Assembly (NCBI GenBank): GCA_002894305.1
Contig: PGEI01000027.1
Span: 1-34,388, forward strand
Length of the DNA stretch: 34,388 bases
Direction of reading: 5' to 3'
From: Comamonadaceae bacterium CD01
GTDB lineage: Bacteria > Pseudomonadota > Gammaproteobacteria > Burkholderiales > Burkholderiaceae_C
Part shown: positions 18,141-26,872 of the stretch, piece by piece
How positions within the stretch are numbered: position 1 is the stretch's first letter
How the letters are laid out: each line of letters begins with the position of its first letter
Notes under the pieces: generated by a model
Databases searched by the model: none
The model's input: the letters and a program-made list of their open reading frames with translations, nothing else
What the model was told of the DNA's origin: nothing
Translations under genes and position numbers: made by a program

Positions 18141-18583
18141 CGGGCTTCCTTGTCGGGGTCGGGCAGCGGCTGCTGCCGCGGATGCCACACGGTCACGCCG
18201 CCGTAGGCGCCGCCGTGCGGCAGCGCCAGCGTCAGCATGGCGTGGCAGCCGCTGTGCTGGGCGCAGGCCAGCGCCAGGCAGTCGCCAAAGGCCAGGTCGT
18301 GGCGCGCCTCGATGGCCCAGGCCGTCTCCAGCGTGGCGGCGTCGGTCTTCCACGGCGTCCAGGTCTGGTAGCGGCGCATCGCGGCGCGCGCGTCGCCCCG
18401 GGGCAGCGGCGGCTGCGCGGCGACCACCTGGTCGTAGAACTCGACCAGCGCCTGGCCGCCGGTGCGCCCGCAGCGCGTGCGCCACAGCAGGTCCAACCAC
18501 TGCAGGCAGGCCTGGTGCAGCGGCGCGTCGGCCAGGTTCTCGGCGGCGATCAGCACCGAGGTATCGACGAACACCGGCGTCAT
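18137..18583 (-). CDS. PIN-domain protein, VapC-like toxin
   Basis: Predicted RNase of a type II toxin-antitoxin pair, 148 residues. PIN-domain acidic residues are visible at D7 (VFVDTSVLIAAE), E48 (ALVEFYDQV) and D101 (LAFGDCLALA). The usual fourth position, in an LLSEDL-like motif, reads MLTLALPHGG here, with no acidic residue, so activity may be reduced. It overlaps the antitoxin gene upstream and hisC downstream by ATGA. A long linker (~residues 55-95) precedes the third motif. Identity as a PIN protein is fairly secure; toxicity is untested. Confidence 0.85.
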   Translation of the reverse strand: MTPVFVDTSVLIAAENLADAPLHQACLQWLDLLWRTRCGRTGGQALVEFYDQVVAAQPPLPRGDARAAMRRYQTWTPWKTDAATLETAWAIEARHDLAFGDCLALACAQHSGCHAMLTLALPHGGAYGGVTVWHPRQQPLPDPDKEAR

Positions 18584-18849
18584 GCGGCGCCCCCGAATAC
18601 TAGGCTGTTTCGGCCTTCAGCCCTTGCGGGGCTTGCGCTACGCGCTATCGAACTTGAATCCTGCGGCGCCTGCCAGCCGCGCTCGTCGGTGCGCCAGGCG
18701 AGGTAGGCGCGCTCGTAGGCGTCCTCGCGCTGCATCATCTCGGCCATGAAGTCGCCCACCATGCGCGAGACGCTGGTGCCCCGGCGCGCCGCCTCGATGC
18801 GCGCCCATTCGAGCACGGCGTCGTCGACGGTGATGGTGAGGTTTTTCAT
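18580..18849 (-). CDS. Ribbon-helix-helix antitoxin, VapB-like
   Basis: An 89-residue protein starting MKNLTITVDDAVLEWARIEA, then ARRGTSVSRMVGDFMAEMM. This is an RHH DNA-binding domain (beta strand plus two helices) in the first ~45 residues. An ATG at 18858 would add MAG. The acidic/aromatic stretch YERAYLAWRTDERGW fits a toxin-contact region. The tail after it (SSSIARSASPARAEGRNS) is low-complexity and is encoded by DNA with a short inverted repeat, unlike typical antitoxin tails. Its stop overlaps the toxin start by 4 nt. A perfect inverted repeat at 18860-18894 lies immediately upstream and is the expected autoregulatory operator. Confidence 0.82.
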   Translation of the reverse strand: MKNLTITVDDAVLEWARIEAARRGTSVSRMVGDFMAEMMQREDAYERAYLAWRTDERGWQAPQDSSSIARSASPARAEGRNSLVFGGAA

Positions 18850-18859
18850 GCCCGCCATA

Positions 18860-18894
18860 GTACACGAAATTCGTGTCGCACGAATTTCGTGTAC
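18860..18894. promoter_or_regulatory. Perfect inverted repeat, probable operator of the vapBC-like pair
   Basis: GTACACGAAATTCGTG (18860-18875) is repeated exactly in inverse orientation at 18879-18894, with a TCG spacer. Each arm contains a near-palindrome (ACGAAATTCGT), so the site offers paired operators of the kind RHH antitoxins bind. It starts 11 nt before the antitoxin ATG and 15 nt after the DUF262 stop codon. I could not assign clean -35 and -10 boxes. Confidence 0.75.
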
Positions 18895-18909
18895 GACTTG
18901 ACGTTGCAC

Positions 18910-20814
18910 TTACATGGCGATGACCATCTCCGCCTCGGCCTCGGCCTCGCCCTCGTCGGTGTCGCCGAACAGGTCTGCGCCCTCCTCGCCGGCCACGTCG
19001 GCCTGGGGCGTCTTGCCCATGGCCTGGGCAATCAGCGCCAGCAGACGCTGCTGCCGATCGGCCCAGAAGGCAGTGACGTCGTCAGCGCGCAGCAACGCCG
19101 GATCGAGGGCGTGCGAGCGCAAATAGCCATCGAGCCGCTCGACCGCCACGCCCGGGGTCTGCCCGTCGCCCGCCTGCAACTGCGCCAGATACTGCGACGG
19201 CGCCACGCCGCCAATGATGCGGTTGGTGCGAAACGACAGCGGCGTCTTGTTGATGATGGCGTCGTACAGCGCCGGCGCAATGCCTTGCTGTTGGCACCAG
19301 GCCTTGGGAAAGATGTGGTGGATGTCCACGTTCTCGCCAAAGAACACCGTGTGATCGAACTTCTGCCCCGAACGCCAGTCCTGCGCGCCCTCGTTCATCA
19401 GCAGCGCGTTCATGCCCTTGTAGGCTGCCGACAGGCGCATGCGCATGGTCTTCAAGCGGTCGGCGCGAAAAATCACCTCGCTCACCGTTGCCGGCTCAGG
19501 GCCGCCGCGCAGCAGCCATTCGGGCACTTGCAGAAAATCCTTGGCGCTGCGCGACTCGACGGCCGAGCCGTAAAGCTCGCCAAACACCCCGCACCAGTAC
19601 CAGCGCTGCAGGCGCGCACGGTGGCTGTCGTGCTCCCAGGCGTCGCCCAGGTCGGCCAGGATGGCCGCCAGCGGCACGATCTGCGTCTGGTAGGGCAGGT
19701 CGTAGACGCGGTAGATGCGCAGCAGGTGCAAAAACTTGGCCGCGCGCTCCAGCCCCTGCTCAGCCTGCGTTTCGTATTGTTTGTAGGCCGCCAGCGGCAG
19801 ATTGAGCAGCGCCTGGCGGTTGCCCGAGACGGCGGGCAGCTCCCTGCCCTGCTTGCCCGCCGCGGCGGCCTGGCGGCGCAGCGCACGGGTGTGAAACAGC
19901 GAGACGATGTGCAGAAAATCGGTGTTGCTGACGTTGGCCAGAATGCCCGCCTCCTGCCCCGGCGGGCACAACGTCTGCACCAGGCGGCGGTGACGTCCCT
20001 TGTCGTGGGCGCTGCCGTACCAGTCCTTGCGCAGCTCATGGCCGTCCATGGCATACATGGCGGTGACCAATTCGAAGGCGTCGAGCGGCTTGCCGCCGGT
20101 GTTGACCTTCTCGAACACCACGCAGACGGCCTCTTTCGACGTGGACTGGTCGAGCGCGATCACCGGCACCTGGTAGTAGCGGAAATTTTCCAGCACCTCG
20201 CGCTTGAAGGTGCGAAACAGCTCACGCAGGGGTTTGTTCGCAGCGCCCTCCCAGTACGCGTCGAAACCGTCTTGCCAGCGATCCCAGTCGAGCACCTGGG
20301 ACACCGGGTACATCAGCGTGGCGTACTCCTTGTCTGGCGTGGACAGATCCAGCTCCACAGAGCGCACCAGCTTGTCGGCGGGCACGCCGATGACGGCCTC
20401 GTCGCGGTCTACGGATGGGTCGAGCGCCTTGCGGATGTCGAGATAAAACCAGCGCTGTACCCGCTTGTTCCTGGGCGTGACGGTCTGCACCACCTGGCCA
20501 CGCAGCGCCACCTGGTAGAGCGAGGTCATGCGCTGCTGGCCATCGAGCAGCAGCGCCTGCGGCAGCGCCTGCCCCGCTGCGTCGGGCGCACCTTCGACCG
20601 GGCGCGGCCTGAAGTTGACCTCGCCGCCGGTCTTCAAGGTCATCAGCGCACCCACCGGAAACGCGCGCGACACCGAGGCGATCAGGCTTTTGATGCGCTC
20701 CTCGTCCCACACCCAGCTGCGCTGGAAATCGGGCAGTTGCAGCGCACCGCTGTGGCAGTCTTCAAGCAGCTTGTGCAGATACACCGGGTTGGTTTGAAAC
20801 GTCGATCCAGCCAT
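18910..20814 (-). CDS. DUF262/DUF1524 protein, GmrSD-like putative modification-dependent nuclease
   Basis: A 634-residue single-chain protein. The N-terminal DUF262 (GmrS-type) half shows QLPDFQRSWVWDEERIKSL (LPDFQR at 27-32), the DGQQR motif at 91-95 and VFEKVNTGGKPLDAFEL. The C-terminal half has HHIFPKAW at 499-506 followed by INKTPLSFRTNRIIGG, the His-Asn pattern of DUF1524 (HNH-like, GmrD) nuclease domains. An acidic tail ends the protein. In characterised GmrSD enzymes DUF262 binds nucleotides and DUF1524 cuts modified phage DNA; that role here is inference. It stands alone within the interrupted his operon. The ATG at 20814 is chosen at the start of conserved sequence. Confidence 0.85.
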   Translation of the reverse strand: MAGSTFQTNPVYLHKLLEDCHSGALQLPDFQRSWVWDEERIKSLIASVSRAFPVGALMTLKTGGEVNFRPRPVEGAPDAAGQALPQALLLDGQQRMTSLYQVALRGQVVQTVTPRNKRVQRWFYLDIRKALDPSVDRDEAVIGVPADKLVRSVELDLSTPDKEYATLMYPVSQVLDWDRWQDGFDAYWEGAANKPLRELFRTFKREVLENFRYYQVPVIALDQSTSKEAVCVVFEKVNTGGKPLDAFELVTAMYAMDGHELRKDWYGSAHDKGRHRRLVQTLCPPGQEAGILANVSNTDFLHIVSLFHTRALRRQAAAAGKQGRELPAVSGNRQALLNLPLAAYKQYETQAEQGLERAAKFLHLLRIYRVYDLPYQTQIVPLAAILADLGDAWEHDSHRARLQRWYWCGVFGELYGSAVESRSAKDFLQVPEWLLRGGPEPATVSEVIFRADRLKTMRMRLSAAYKGMNALLMNEGAQDWRSGQKFDHTVFFGENVDIHHIFPKAWCQQQGIAPALYDAIINKTPLSFRTNRIIGGVAPSQYLAQLQAGDGQTPGVAVERLDGYLRSHALDPALLRADDVTAFWADRQQRLLALIAQAMGKTPQADVAGEEGADLFGDTDEGEAEAEAEMVIAM

Positions 20815-20870
20815 GCGCGTCACTCTTTCACCGTGCGGGCACCAGCGCCCGCACATATCGTAACGGCATC

Positions 20871-20887
20871 AGTAACTACAAGTTACT
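20871..20887. repeat. Inverted repeat upstream of the DUF262 gene
   Basis: AGTAACT and AGTTACT form perfect 7-bp arms around ACA, 57 bp before the DUF262 start codon. This is in the position of an operator. No regulator is assigned. Confidence 0.45.
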
Positions 20888-20938
20888 TGAATTACAGGCT
20901 GCGCCGCTGGCCAAAGGCGGCCTGGCTGCACCCCGGCT

Positions 20939-21366
20939 TTATTTCTTGTCCCGCTGCGCCTGCTCGGCCATCTCGCGCGCAATCCAGGCGTCCACCGGCT
21001 GGCGCTGGCGCCGGGCCTCGCGGCGCAGATGCGTGCTCTCCTCGTCGAGCACGCGATACAGGCTCCACATCACCAGACACAGCAAAATGGCAAAGGGCAG
21101 TGCGGCAATGGTGATCAAGCCCTGCAAGGCCTCCAGCCCGCCGGCCAGCAGCATGGCCGCGGCAATCAACGCCACGGCCACACCCCAGACCAGGCGCCGC
21201 GCGAAAAATGCGCCTCGGTGTCCTCGCCGCCGAGGCGCAGCTGGCCAAAACGCCCAACCGCCAGATACAGCAGAAACAGTAGCGCCAAAAAAACCACCAG
21301 CAGATACATCCAACCCGTGTCGCGCACGGCCTGCGCCAGCGCCGCTGCATCAGCCTGTGCGCAGCG
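20939..21366 (-). pseudogene. Wrecked BCCT-family (betaine/choline/carnitine) transporter
   Basis: Two pieces of one transporter lie in different minus-strand frames. The upstream piece (about 21366-21205) reads AVRDTGWMYLLVVFLALLF, then LLYLAVGRFGQLRLGGEDTE, which matches the second membrane helix and following loop of BCCT proteins. The downstream piece (about 21213-20939) reads VWGVAVALIAAAMLLAGGLE, then ALQGLITIAALPFAILL, the last helices, and ends with a basic tail at TAA. The first helix and roughly 400 internal residues are missing, and the joint is out of frame. It directly abuts the gltS stop codon. Non-functional as a transporter. Confidence 0.8.
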
Positions 21367-21376
21367 CGCTGCGCGG

Positions 21377-22645
21377 CTACTGCAGGAAGGGGATTTGCGT
21401 GAACAGCTGCAAGACGGTTGCGTTGACCAGATCGACGAAGAAGGCGCCGACCAGCGGCACGATCAGGTAGGCCTTGTACGAGGGGCCGAAGCGGTCGGTG
21501 ACGGCCTGCATGTTGGCAATGGCCGTGGGTGTTGCGCCCAGGCCAAAGCCGCAGTGGCCGGCGGCGACGACGGCAGCGTCGAAGTCCGCGCCCATGAAGC
21601 GGTAGGTGACGTAGGTCGCGTACAGCATCATCACCACGACCTGCACCGCCAGGATGATGGCGACCGGGCCGGCCAGGTCGGCCAGCTCCCACAGGCGCAG
21701 GCTGACCAGCGCCATTGCCAGAAACAGCGACAGCGAGGCATTGCCGAACACGTCGATGGCGCGGTCGAACATCTCGAAGCGAAACATGTGGGTCAGCACG
21801 TTGCGGATCACCACGCCGCTGGCCAGCGCCCAGATGAAGGTGGGCAACTCGATGGCCGTGCCATGCGTCCAGCGGCTGAGCAGGTCGGCGCTGGTCAGGC
21901 AGGCGGCGAACATCGCCAGAGTCTCGATGGCCACATAGGCCGTGATCAGGCGCGGCTGGTCGAATATCTCGAAAGTCAAGCGCTTTTCCTCTTCGCTCTC
22001 GGTCGCCTGCTCATGGCGCGGCGTGCCCGAGATCGTCTCGACGTCGCTGCGCTCGTGCGCCTGCGGCAGCGGCTTGCGTTTTTGCTTGCGGATCAGGTAA
22101 CGCGCCACCGGTCCACCGATCAGGCCGCCGAATACCAGGCCGAAGGTGGCCGTGGCAATGCCCAGCGTGGTCGCGCCGGTGATGCCGTACTTGGCCTCCA
22201 GCACCGGTCCCCAGGCGCCGGCCGTGCCGTGGCCACCGGTCAGTGTGATCGAGCCCACCACCAGGCCGATCAGGGGTTTGAGACCCAGCAGCGCCGCCAG
22301 GCCCACGCCGATGACGTTCTGCACCACGATGAAGATGGAGACCAGCACCAGCAGCATGATCAGCGGTTTGCCCCCTTCCTTGAGGCGCGTGAAGTCCGCG
22401 CTCAGGCCGATGGAGGCGAAGAACATCAGCATGAAGGTGGTCTGCAGATCGGCGTTGAGCTTGAACTTCAGGTCCAGCGTGGCGTTCAGCACCGTGATGA
22501 TGAGCGCGGCCAGCAGGCCGCCGGCAACGGGCTCCGGAATGTTGAACGAGGACAGAAACTTGATGCGAAAGACCAGCCAGTGCCCCACCAGCATCACGAT
22601 GGCCGCGACGATCAGGGTGTGGTAGGCGTTGAGGGTGATTTCCAT
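21377..22645 (-). CDS. gltS: Sodium/glutamate symporter
   Basis: Sodium-driven glutamate uptake across the inner membrane, 422 residues and about ten membrane segments. The family's two inverted-repeat pore motifs are visible: GSITLTGGHGTAGAWGP and AAGHCGFGLGATPTAIANM. A charged central loop (RKQKRKPLPQAHERSD) separates the two halves. The ATG at 22645 (MEITLNAYHTLIVAA) has a strong GGAGG 6 nt upstream. It lies between hisD and the BCCT wreck and is not expected in a his operon. A TATAAA on the minus strand at 22835-22840 is a weak promoter candidate. Confidence 0.95.
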   Translation of the reverse strand: MEITLNAYHTLIVAAIVMLVGHWLVFRIKFLSSFNIPEPVAGGLLAALIITVLNATLDLKFKLNADLQTTFMLMFFASIGLSADFTRLKEGGKPLIMLLVLVSIFIVVQNVIGVGLAALLGLKPLIGLVVGSITLTGGHGTAGAWGPVLEAKYGITGATTLGIATATFGLVFGGLIGGPVARYLIRKQKRKPLPQAHERSDVETISGTPRHEQATESEEEKRLTFEIFDQPRLITAYVAIETLAMFAACLTSADLLSRWTHGTAIELPTFIWALASGVVIRNVLTHMFRFEMFDRAIDVFGNASLSLFLAMALVSLRLWELADLAGPVAIILAVQVVVMMLYATYVTYRFMGADFDAAVVAAGHCGFGLGATPTAIANMQAVTDRFGPSYKAYLIVPLVGAFFVDLVNATVLQLFTQIPFLQ

Positions 22646-23264
22646 GAAAACCTCCAGGGGGCGATAAGCGCGTGCGGCCAGCATACGCTGCCAGTACCGC
22701 CGCGCGCCAGCCCTACGGGGGCAAAGGTGCTTGCGTGAAGGAAGCCGCTGCTGAACGCTCTCGATGACGACCGGGCAAAACGCCCGGCCAGGCTTTGTCT
22801 GCCTTGTGGCGCGGCCTTGGGTCAGGCCACTGCCTTTATAGGTGCGCAAGCCTGCCGGTTCGGCGTGCCCTGGATGTTCTTGCGCGCAAGCGACCCGGGC
22901 CCGTTCAGAGGCTGCGAAGCGGGCGTGATTTTCGCCGCATTTGTGACCCTGCCAGCCTGCTCCAGGACAAGAACGTTATAAAAAGGCAAATAGCGCGCGG
23001 TGCAATCCCTGGACACCGCGCGCAACACCGCGACACACAGAAACATGGTCAACGGGCACCCAAGCACAGCATGGATCTTCAGCGGCGGCGCCAGCCTGGG
23101 CGCCGTGCAGGTCGGCATGCTGCAAGCGCTGCTGCGCGCCGGGCTGGCGGACGGCGGCCTGGCGCGCCCCGGGCCGCTGGATGTGCCGCTGGCCCGCCAT
23201 CACCACGCGCATGGATAAGTAGGCGAGCTCACTCGGCGCTCAACCCCGCAGCAAGGACGCGCGG
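22646..23264. other. Intergenic stretch between gltS and hisD, carrying gene debris
   Basis: A 619-nt gap inside what would be the his operon. It holds a truncated patatin N-terminus on the opposite strand (23045-23218), a CCGGGC/GCCCGG hairpin at 22771-22787 without a T-run, and a possible -10 (TATAAA) for gltS at 22835-22840. No complete gene is seen. Confidence 0.6.
23045..23218 (+). pseudogene. Truncated N-terminus of a patatin-like phospholipase
   Basis: The frame starts MVNGHPSTAWIFSGGASLGA and continues VQVGMLQALLRAGL. That is the first beta strand, the GGASLGA oxyanion loop and the following helix of patatin-like proteins. After about 33 residues similarity stops, the frame turns to Pro/His-rich sequence and ends at TAA. 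The nucleophile and Asp motifs are absent. It is on the plus strand, opposite to its neighbours. It differs from the intact patatin gene at 11786-12820 (GGGSHGA), so it is not a simple recent copy. Confidence 0.6.
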
Positions 23265-24587
23265 TCAGCCGCCCTTCAGCCGCATTTCTGCCGCCCGCGC
23301 ATGCCCTTGCAGGCCCTCGCCATGCGCCAGCACGCTGGCGATCTGGCCGAGTTCTTGCGCACCGGCTTCGCTGACCTCGATCAGGCTGGAGCGTTTCTGG
23401 AAGTCGTAGACGCCCAGCGGGCTGGAAAAGCGCGCTGTGCCGCTGGTGGGCAGCACGTGGTTGGGACCGGCGCAGTAGTCGCCCAGGCTTTCGCTGGTGT
23501 AGGCGCCCAGAAAGATGGCGCCTGCGTGGCGCAAGAGCGGCTCCCAGCGGTGCGGGTCGACGCTGGAGATTTCCAGGTGCTCGGGCGCGATGCGGTTGCT
23601 GATGGCGCAGGCCTCTTCCATGCTGCGCGTATGGATCAGCGCGCCGCGACCTGCCAGGGACTTGGCGATGATCCCGGCGCGCGGCATGCCGGGCAGCAGG
23701 CGGTTCATTGCGGCGAGCACGGCGTCGATGTAGGTCGCGTCCGGGCACAGCAGGATGGCCTGCGCCAGTTCGTCGTGCTCGGCCTGGCTGAACAAATCCA
23801 TCGCCACCCAGTCGGCCGGCGTGCTGCCGTCGGCCAGCACCAGGATCTCGGACGGGCCGGCGATCATGTCGATGCCCACTTGGCCGAACACGCGCTTCTT
23901 GGCGCTGGCCACATAGGCGTTGCCGGGGCCGGTGATCTTGTCCACCTTCGGCACCGTAGCCGTGCCGTAGGCCAGTGCGGCCACGGCCTGGGCGCCGCCG
24001 ATGGTGAAGGCGCGCGTGACGCCGGCCACGTGGGCAGCGGCCAGTACCAGCGGGTTTTTCTCGCCGCGCGGCGTGGGGACGACCATGATGATCTCCGTCA
24101 CGCCGGCCACGTGGGCGGGAATGGCGTTCATCAGCACGCTGCTCGGGTAGGCAGCCTTGCCGCCGGGCACGTAGATGCCGACGCGATCCAGCGGCGTGAC
24201 CTTCTGGCCCAGCAGCGTGCCGTCCTCGTCGCGGTAGCTCCAGCTCTCGCCGCTGGCCTTTTTCTGCGCCTCGTGGTAGCTGCGCACACGCCGTGCTGCA
24301 GCGGTGAGCGCGTCGCGCTGCACCGCGGGCAGGCCGTCGTAGGCGGCCTTGAGCTCGGCTGCGGTCAGTTCCAGCTGCGCCATGGCGCCGGCCTGCAGGC
24401 CATCGAAGCGGGCGGTGTATTCGAGCACCGCAGCGTCGCCGCGCTGCTGCACGTCGGCCAGGATGGCGGCCACGCGCTCTTCGATGGCGGCGTCCTGCTC
24501 GGCGGACCAGTGCAGGCGCTGCGCAAAGTCCTGCTCAAACGTGGCGCTGGCGGTTGACAGCAATGCGGGGTTGGCGGCCTGGTCCAT
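23265..24587 (-). CDS. hisD: Histidinol dehydrogenase
   Basis: Zinc enzyme catalysing the last two steps, histidinol to histidine with 2 NAD. It has 440 residues. Hallmarks are [34 protein letters not shown], the zinc/catalytic segment [14 protein letters not shown] and the C-terminal EHLEISS. It follows hisG after 6 nt. Downstream the usual hisC is displaced by gltS and accessory DNA, so hisGD and hisCBHAFIE are now in two blocks. Confidence 0.97.
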   Translation of the reverse strand: MDQAANPALLSTASATFEQDFAQRLHWSAEQDAAIEERVAAILADVQQRGDAAVLEYTARFDGLQAGAMAQLELTAAELKAAYDGLPAVQRDALTAAARRVRSYHEAQKKASGESWSYRDEDGTLLGQKVTPLDRVGIYVPGGKAAYPSSVLMNAIPAHVAGVTEIIMVVPTPRGEKNPLVLAAAHVAGVTRAFTIGGAQAVAALAYGTATVPKVDKITGPGNAYVASAKKRVFGQVGIDMIAGPSEILVLADGSTPADWVAMDLFSQAEHDELAQAILLCPDATYIDAVLAAMNRLLPGMPRAGIIAKSLAGRGALIHTRSMEEACAISNRIAPEHLEISSVDPHRWEPLLRHAGAIFLGAYTSESLGDYCAGPNHVLPTSGTARFSSPLGVYDFQKRSSLIEVSEAGAQELGQIASVLAHGEGLQGHARAAEMRLKGG

Positions 24588-24593
24588 GCGGGT

Positions 24594-25246
24594 TCACCGT
24601 GGGGCTATGGCGCCGGCAAACGCGTCGATGATGCGCTTGAGCGGCTCCTGCTTGAGCTTGAGGGCCGCCTGGTTGACGACCAGGTGGCTGCTGATGTCCA
24701 TGATGCGCTCGACCTCGACCAGTTGGTTGGCCTTGAGCGTGTTGCCGGTGGAGACCAGGTCGACGATGGCGTCGGCCAGGCCCGTGAGCGGCGCCAGCTC
24801 CATGCTGCCGTAGAGCTTGATCAGGTCGACGTGCACGCCCTTGCTGGCGAAGAAGTCGCGCGCGATCTGCGTGTATTTGGTGGCCACGCGCAGGCGCGCG
24901 CCCTGGCGCACCGCCTGCGCGTAGTCGAAATCGGCACGCACCGCCACGCTGACGCGGCAGGTGGCGATACACAGGTCCAGCGGGCGAAACAGCCCCTGGC
25001 CGCCATGCTCGATCAGCGTGTCCTTGCCGGCCACGCCCATGTCGGCGCCGCCGTATTGCACGTAGGTGGGCACGTCGGTGGCGCGCACCAGCACCACGCG
25101 CACATCGGGCTGGTTAGTCGGCAGGATGAGCTTGCGCGACTTCTCCGGGTCTTCGGCCACCGTGATGCCGGCGGCGGCCAGCAGCGGCAGGGTTTCCTCG
25201 AAGATGCGGCCCTTGGACAGCGCCAGCGTGATGGGTTGGGTCGTCG

Positions 25247-25250
<4 letters not shown>
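24594..25250 (-). CDS. hisG: ATP phosphoribosyltransferase, short form
   Basis: First and feedback-controlled step of histidine synthesis, joining ATP and PRPP. The 218-residue length marks the short HisG-S form, which lacks the C-terminal regulatory domain and normally needs HisZ. The N-terminus [16 protein letters not shown] and the PRPP-binding [12 protein letters not shown] are visible. Its ATG overlaps the murA stop codon by 4 nt. hisZ is not in this window, so it should be elsewhere in the genome. Confidence 0.96.
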
Positions 25251-26536
<1,286 letters not shown>

Positions 26537-26578
26537 GGAAATGCTTTGCGAAAGAGAATCAGGAAGCGCAGGCGCCCA

Positions 26579-26824
26579 TCAGGCTTGCTGGCGCTGCTCC
26601 CACTCGGCGGGAGTGAAGGTCTGCATCGACAGTGCATGCACCTCGCCCGTGTGCAGGCGCTCGCCCAGCGTGGCGTAGACGCGCTGCTGGCGCTGGATGG
26701 AGCGTTTGCCCTCGAATTCGGCCGAGACGACGATGGCGTACCAGTGGTGGCCGTCGCCGTCGACCTGCAAATGCGTGCAAGCCAGGCCGGCTGCGATGAT
26801 GTCCTGAAGTTGGTCTGCGGTCAT
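26579..26824 (-). CDS. BolA/IbaG-family protein
   Basis: An 81-residue BolA-fold protein. It shows CTHLQVDGDGHHWYAIVVSA, the conserved FEGKRSIQRQQRVY helix and the C-terminal VHALSMQTFTPAEW. The conserved histidine in VHAL is a ligand used when BolA proteins pair with monothiol glutaredoxins around a 2Fe-2S cluster. The ATG at 26824 fits the family; a longer frame adds 11 unconserved residues. Its place beside murA and the mla genes matches E. coli ibaG (yrbA), so IbaG-like is the better label than stationary-phase BolA. Confidence 0.9.
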   Translation of the reverse strand: MTADQLQDIIAAGLACTHLQVDGDGHHWYAIVVSAEFEGKRSIQRQQRVYATLGERLHTGEVHALSMQTFTPAEWEQRQQA

Positions 26825-26872
26825 GGAATCACTTTGGCAAAAGGGCGCGCTGCGCACCGGCGAAAAAATCGG

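Noticed and set aside
18889-21114. A 741-codon open frame on the plus strand opposite the DUF262 gene
   Set aside because: It mirrors the DUF262 coding frame in GC-rich DNA, its translation is low-complexity (Gln/His/Arg/Ala/Val-rich) with no recognisable domain, and the opposite strand has clear conserved motifs.
22795-23409. A 204-codon plus-strand frame across the gltS-hisD gap
   Set aside because: Composition is Arg/Pro/Ala-rich without a domain and it runs into hisD antisense; the patatin similarity is in a different frame.
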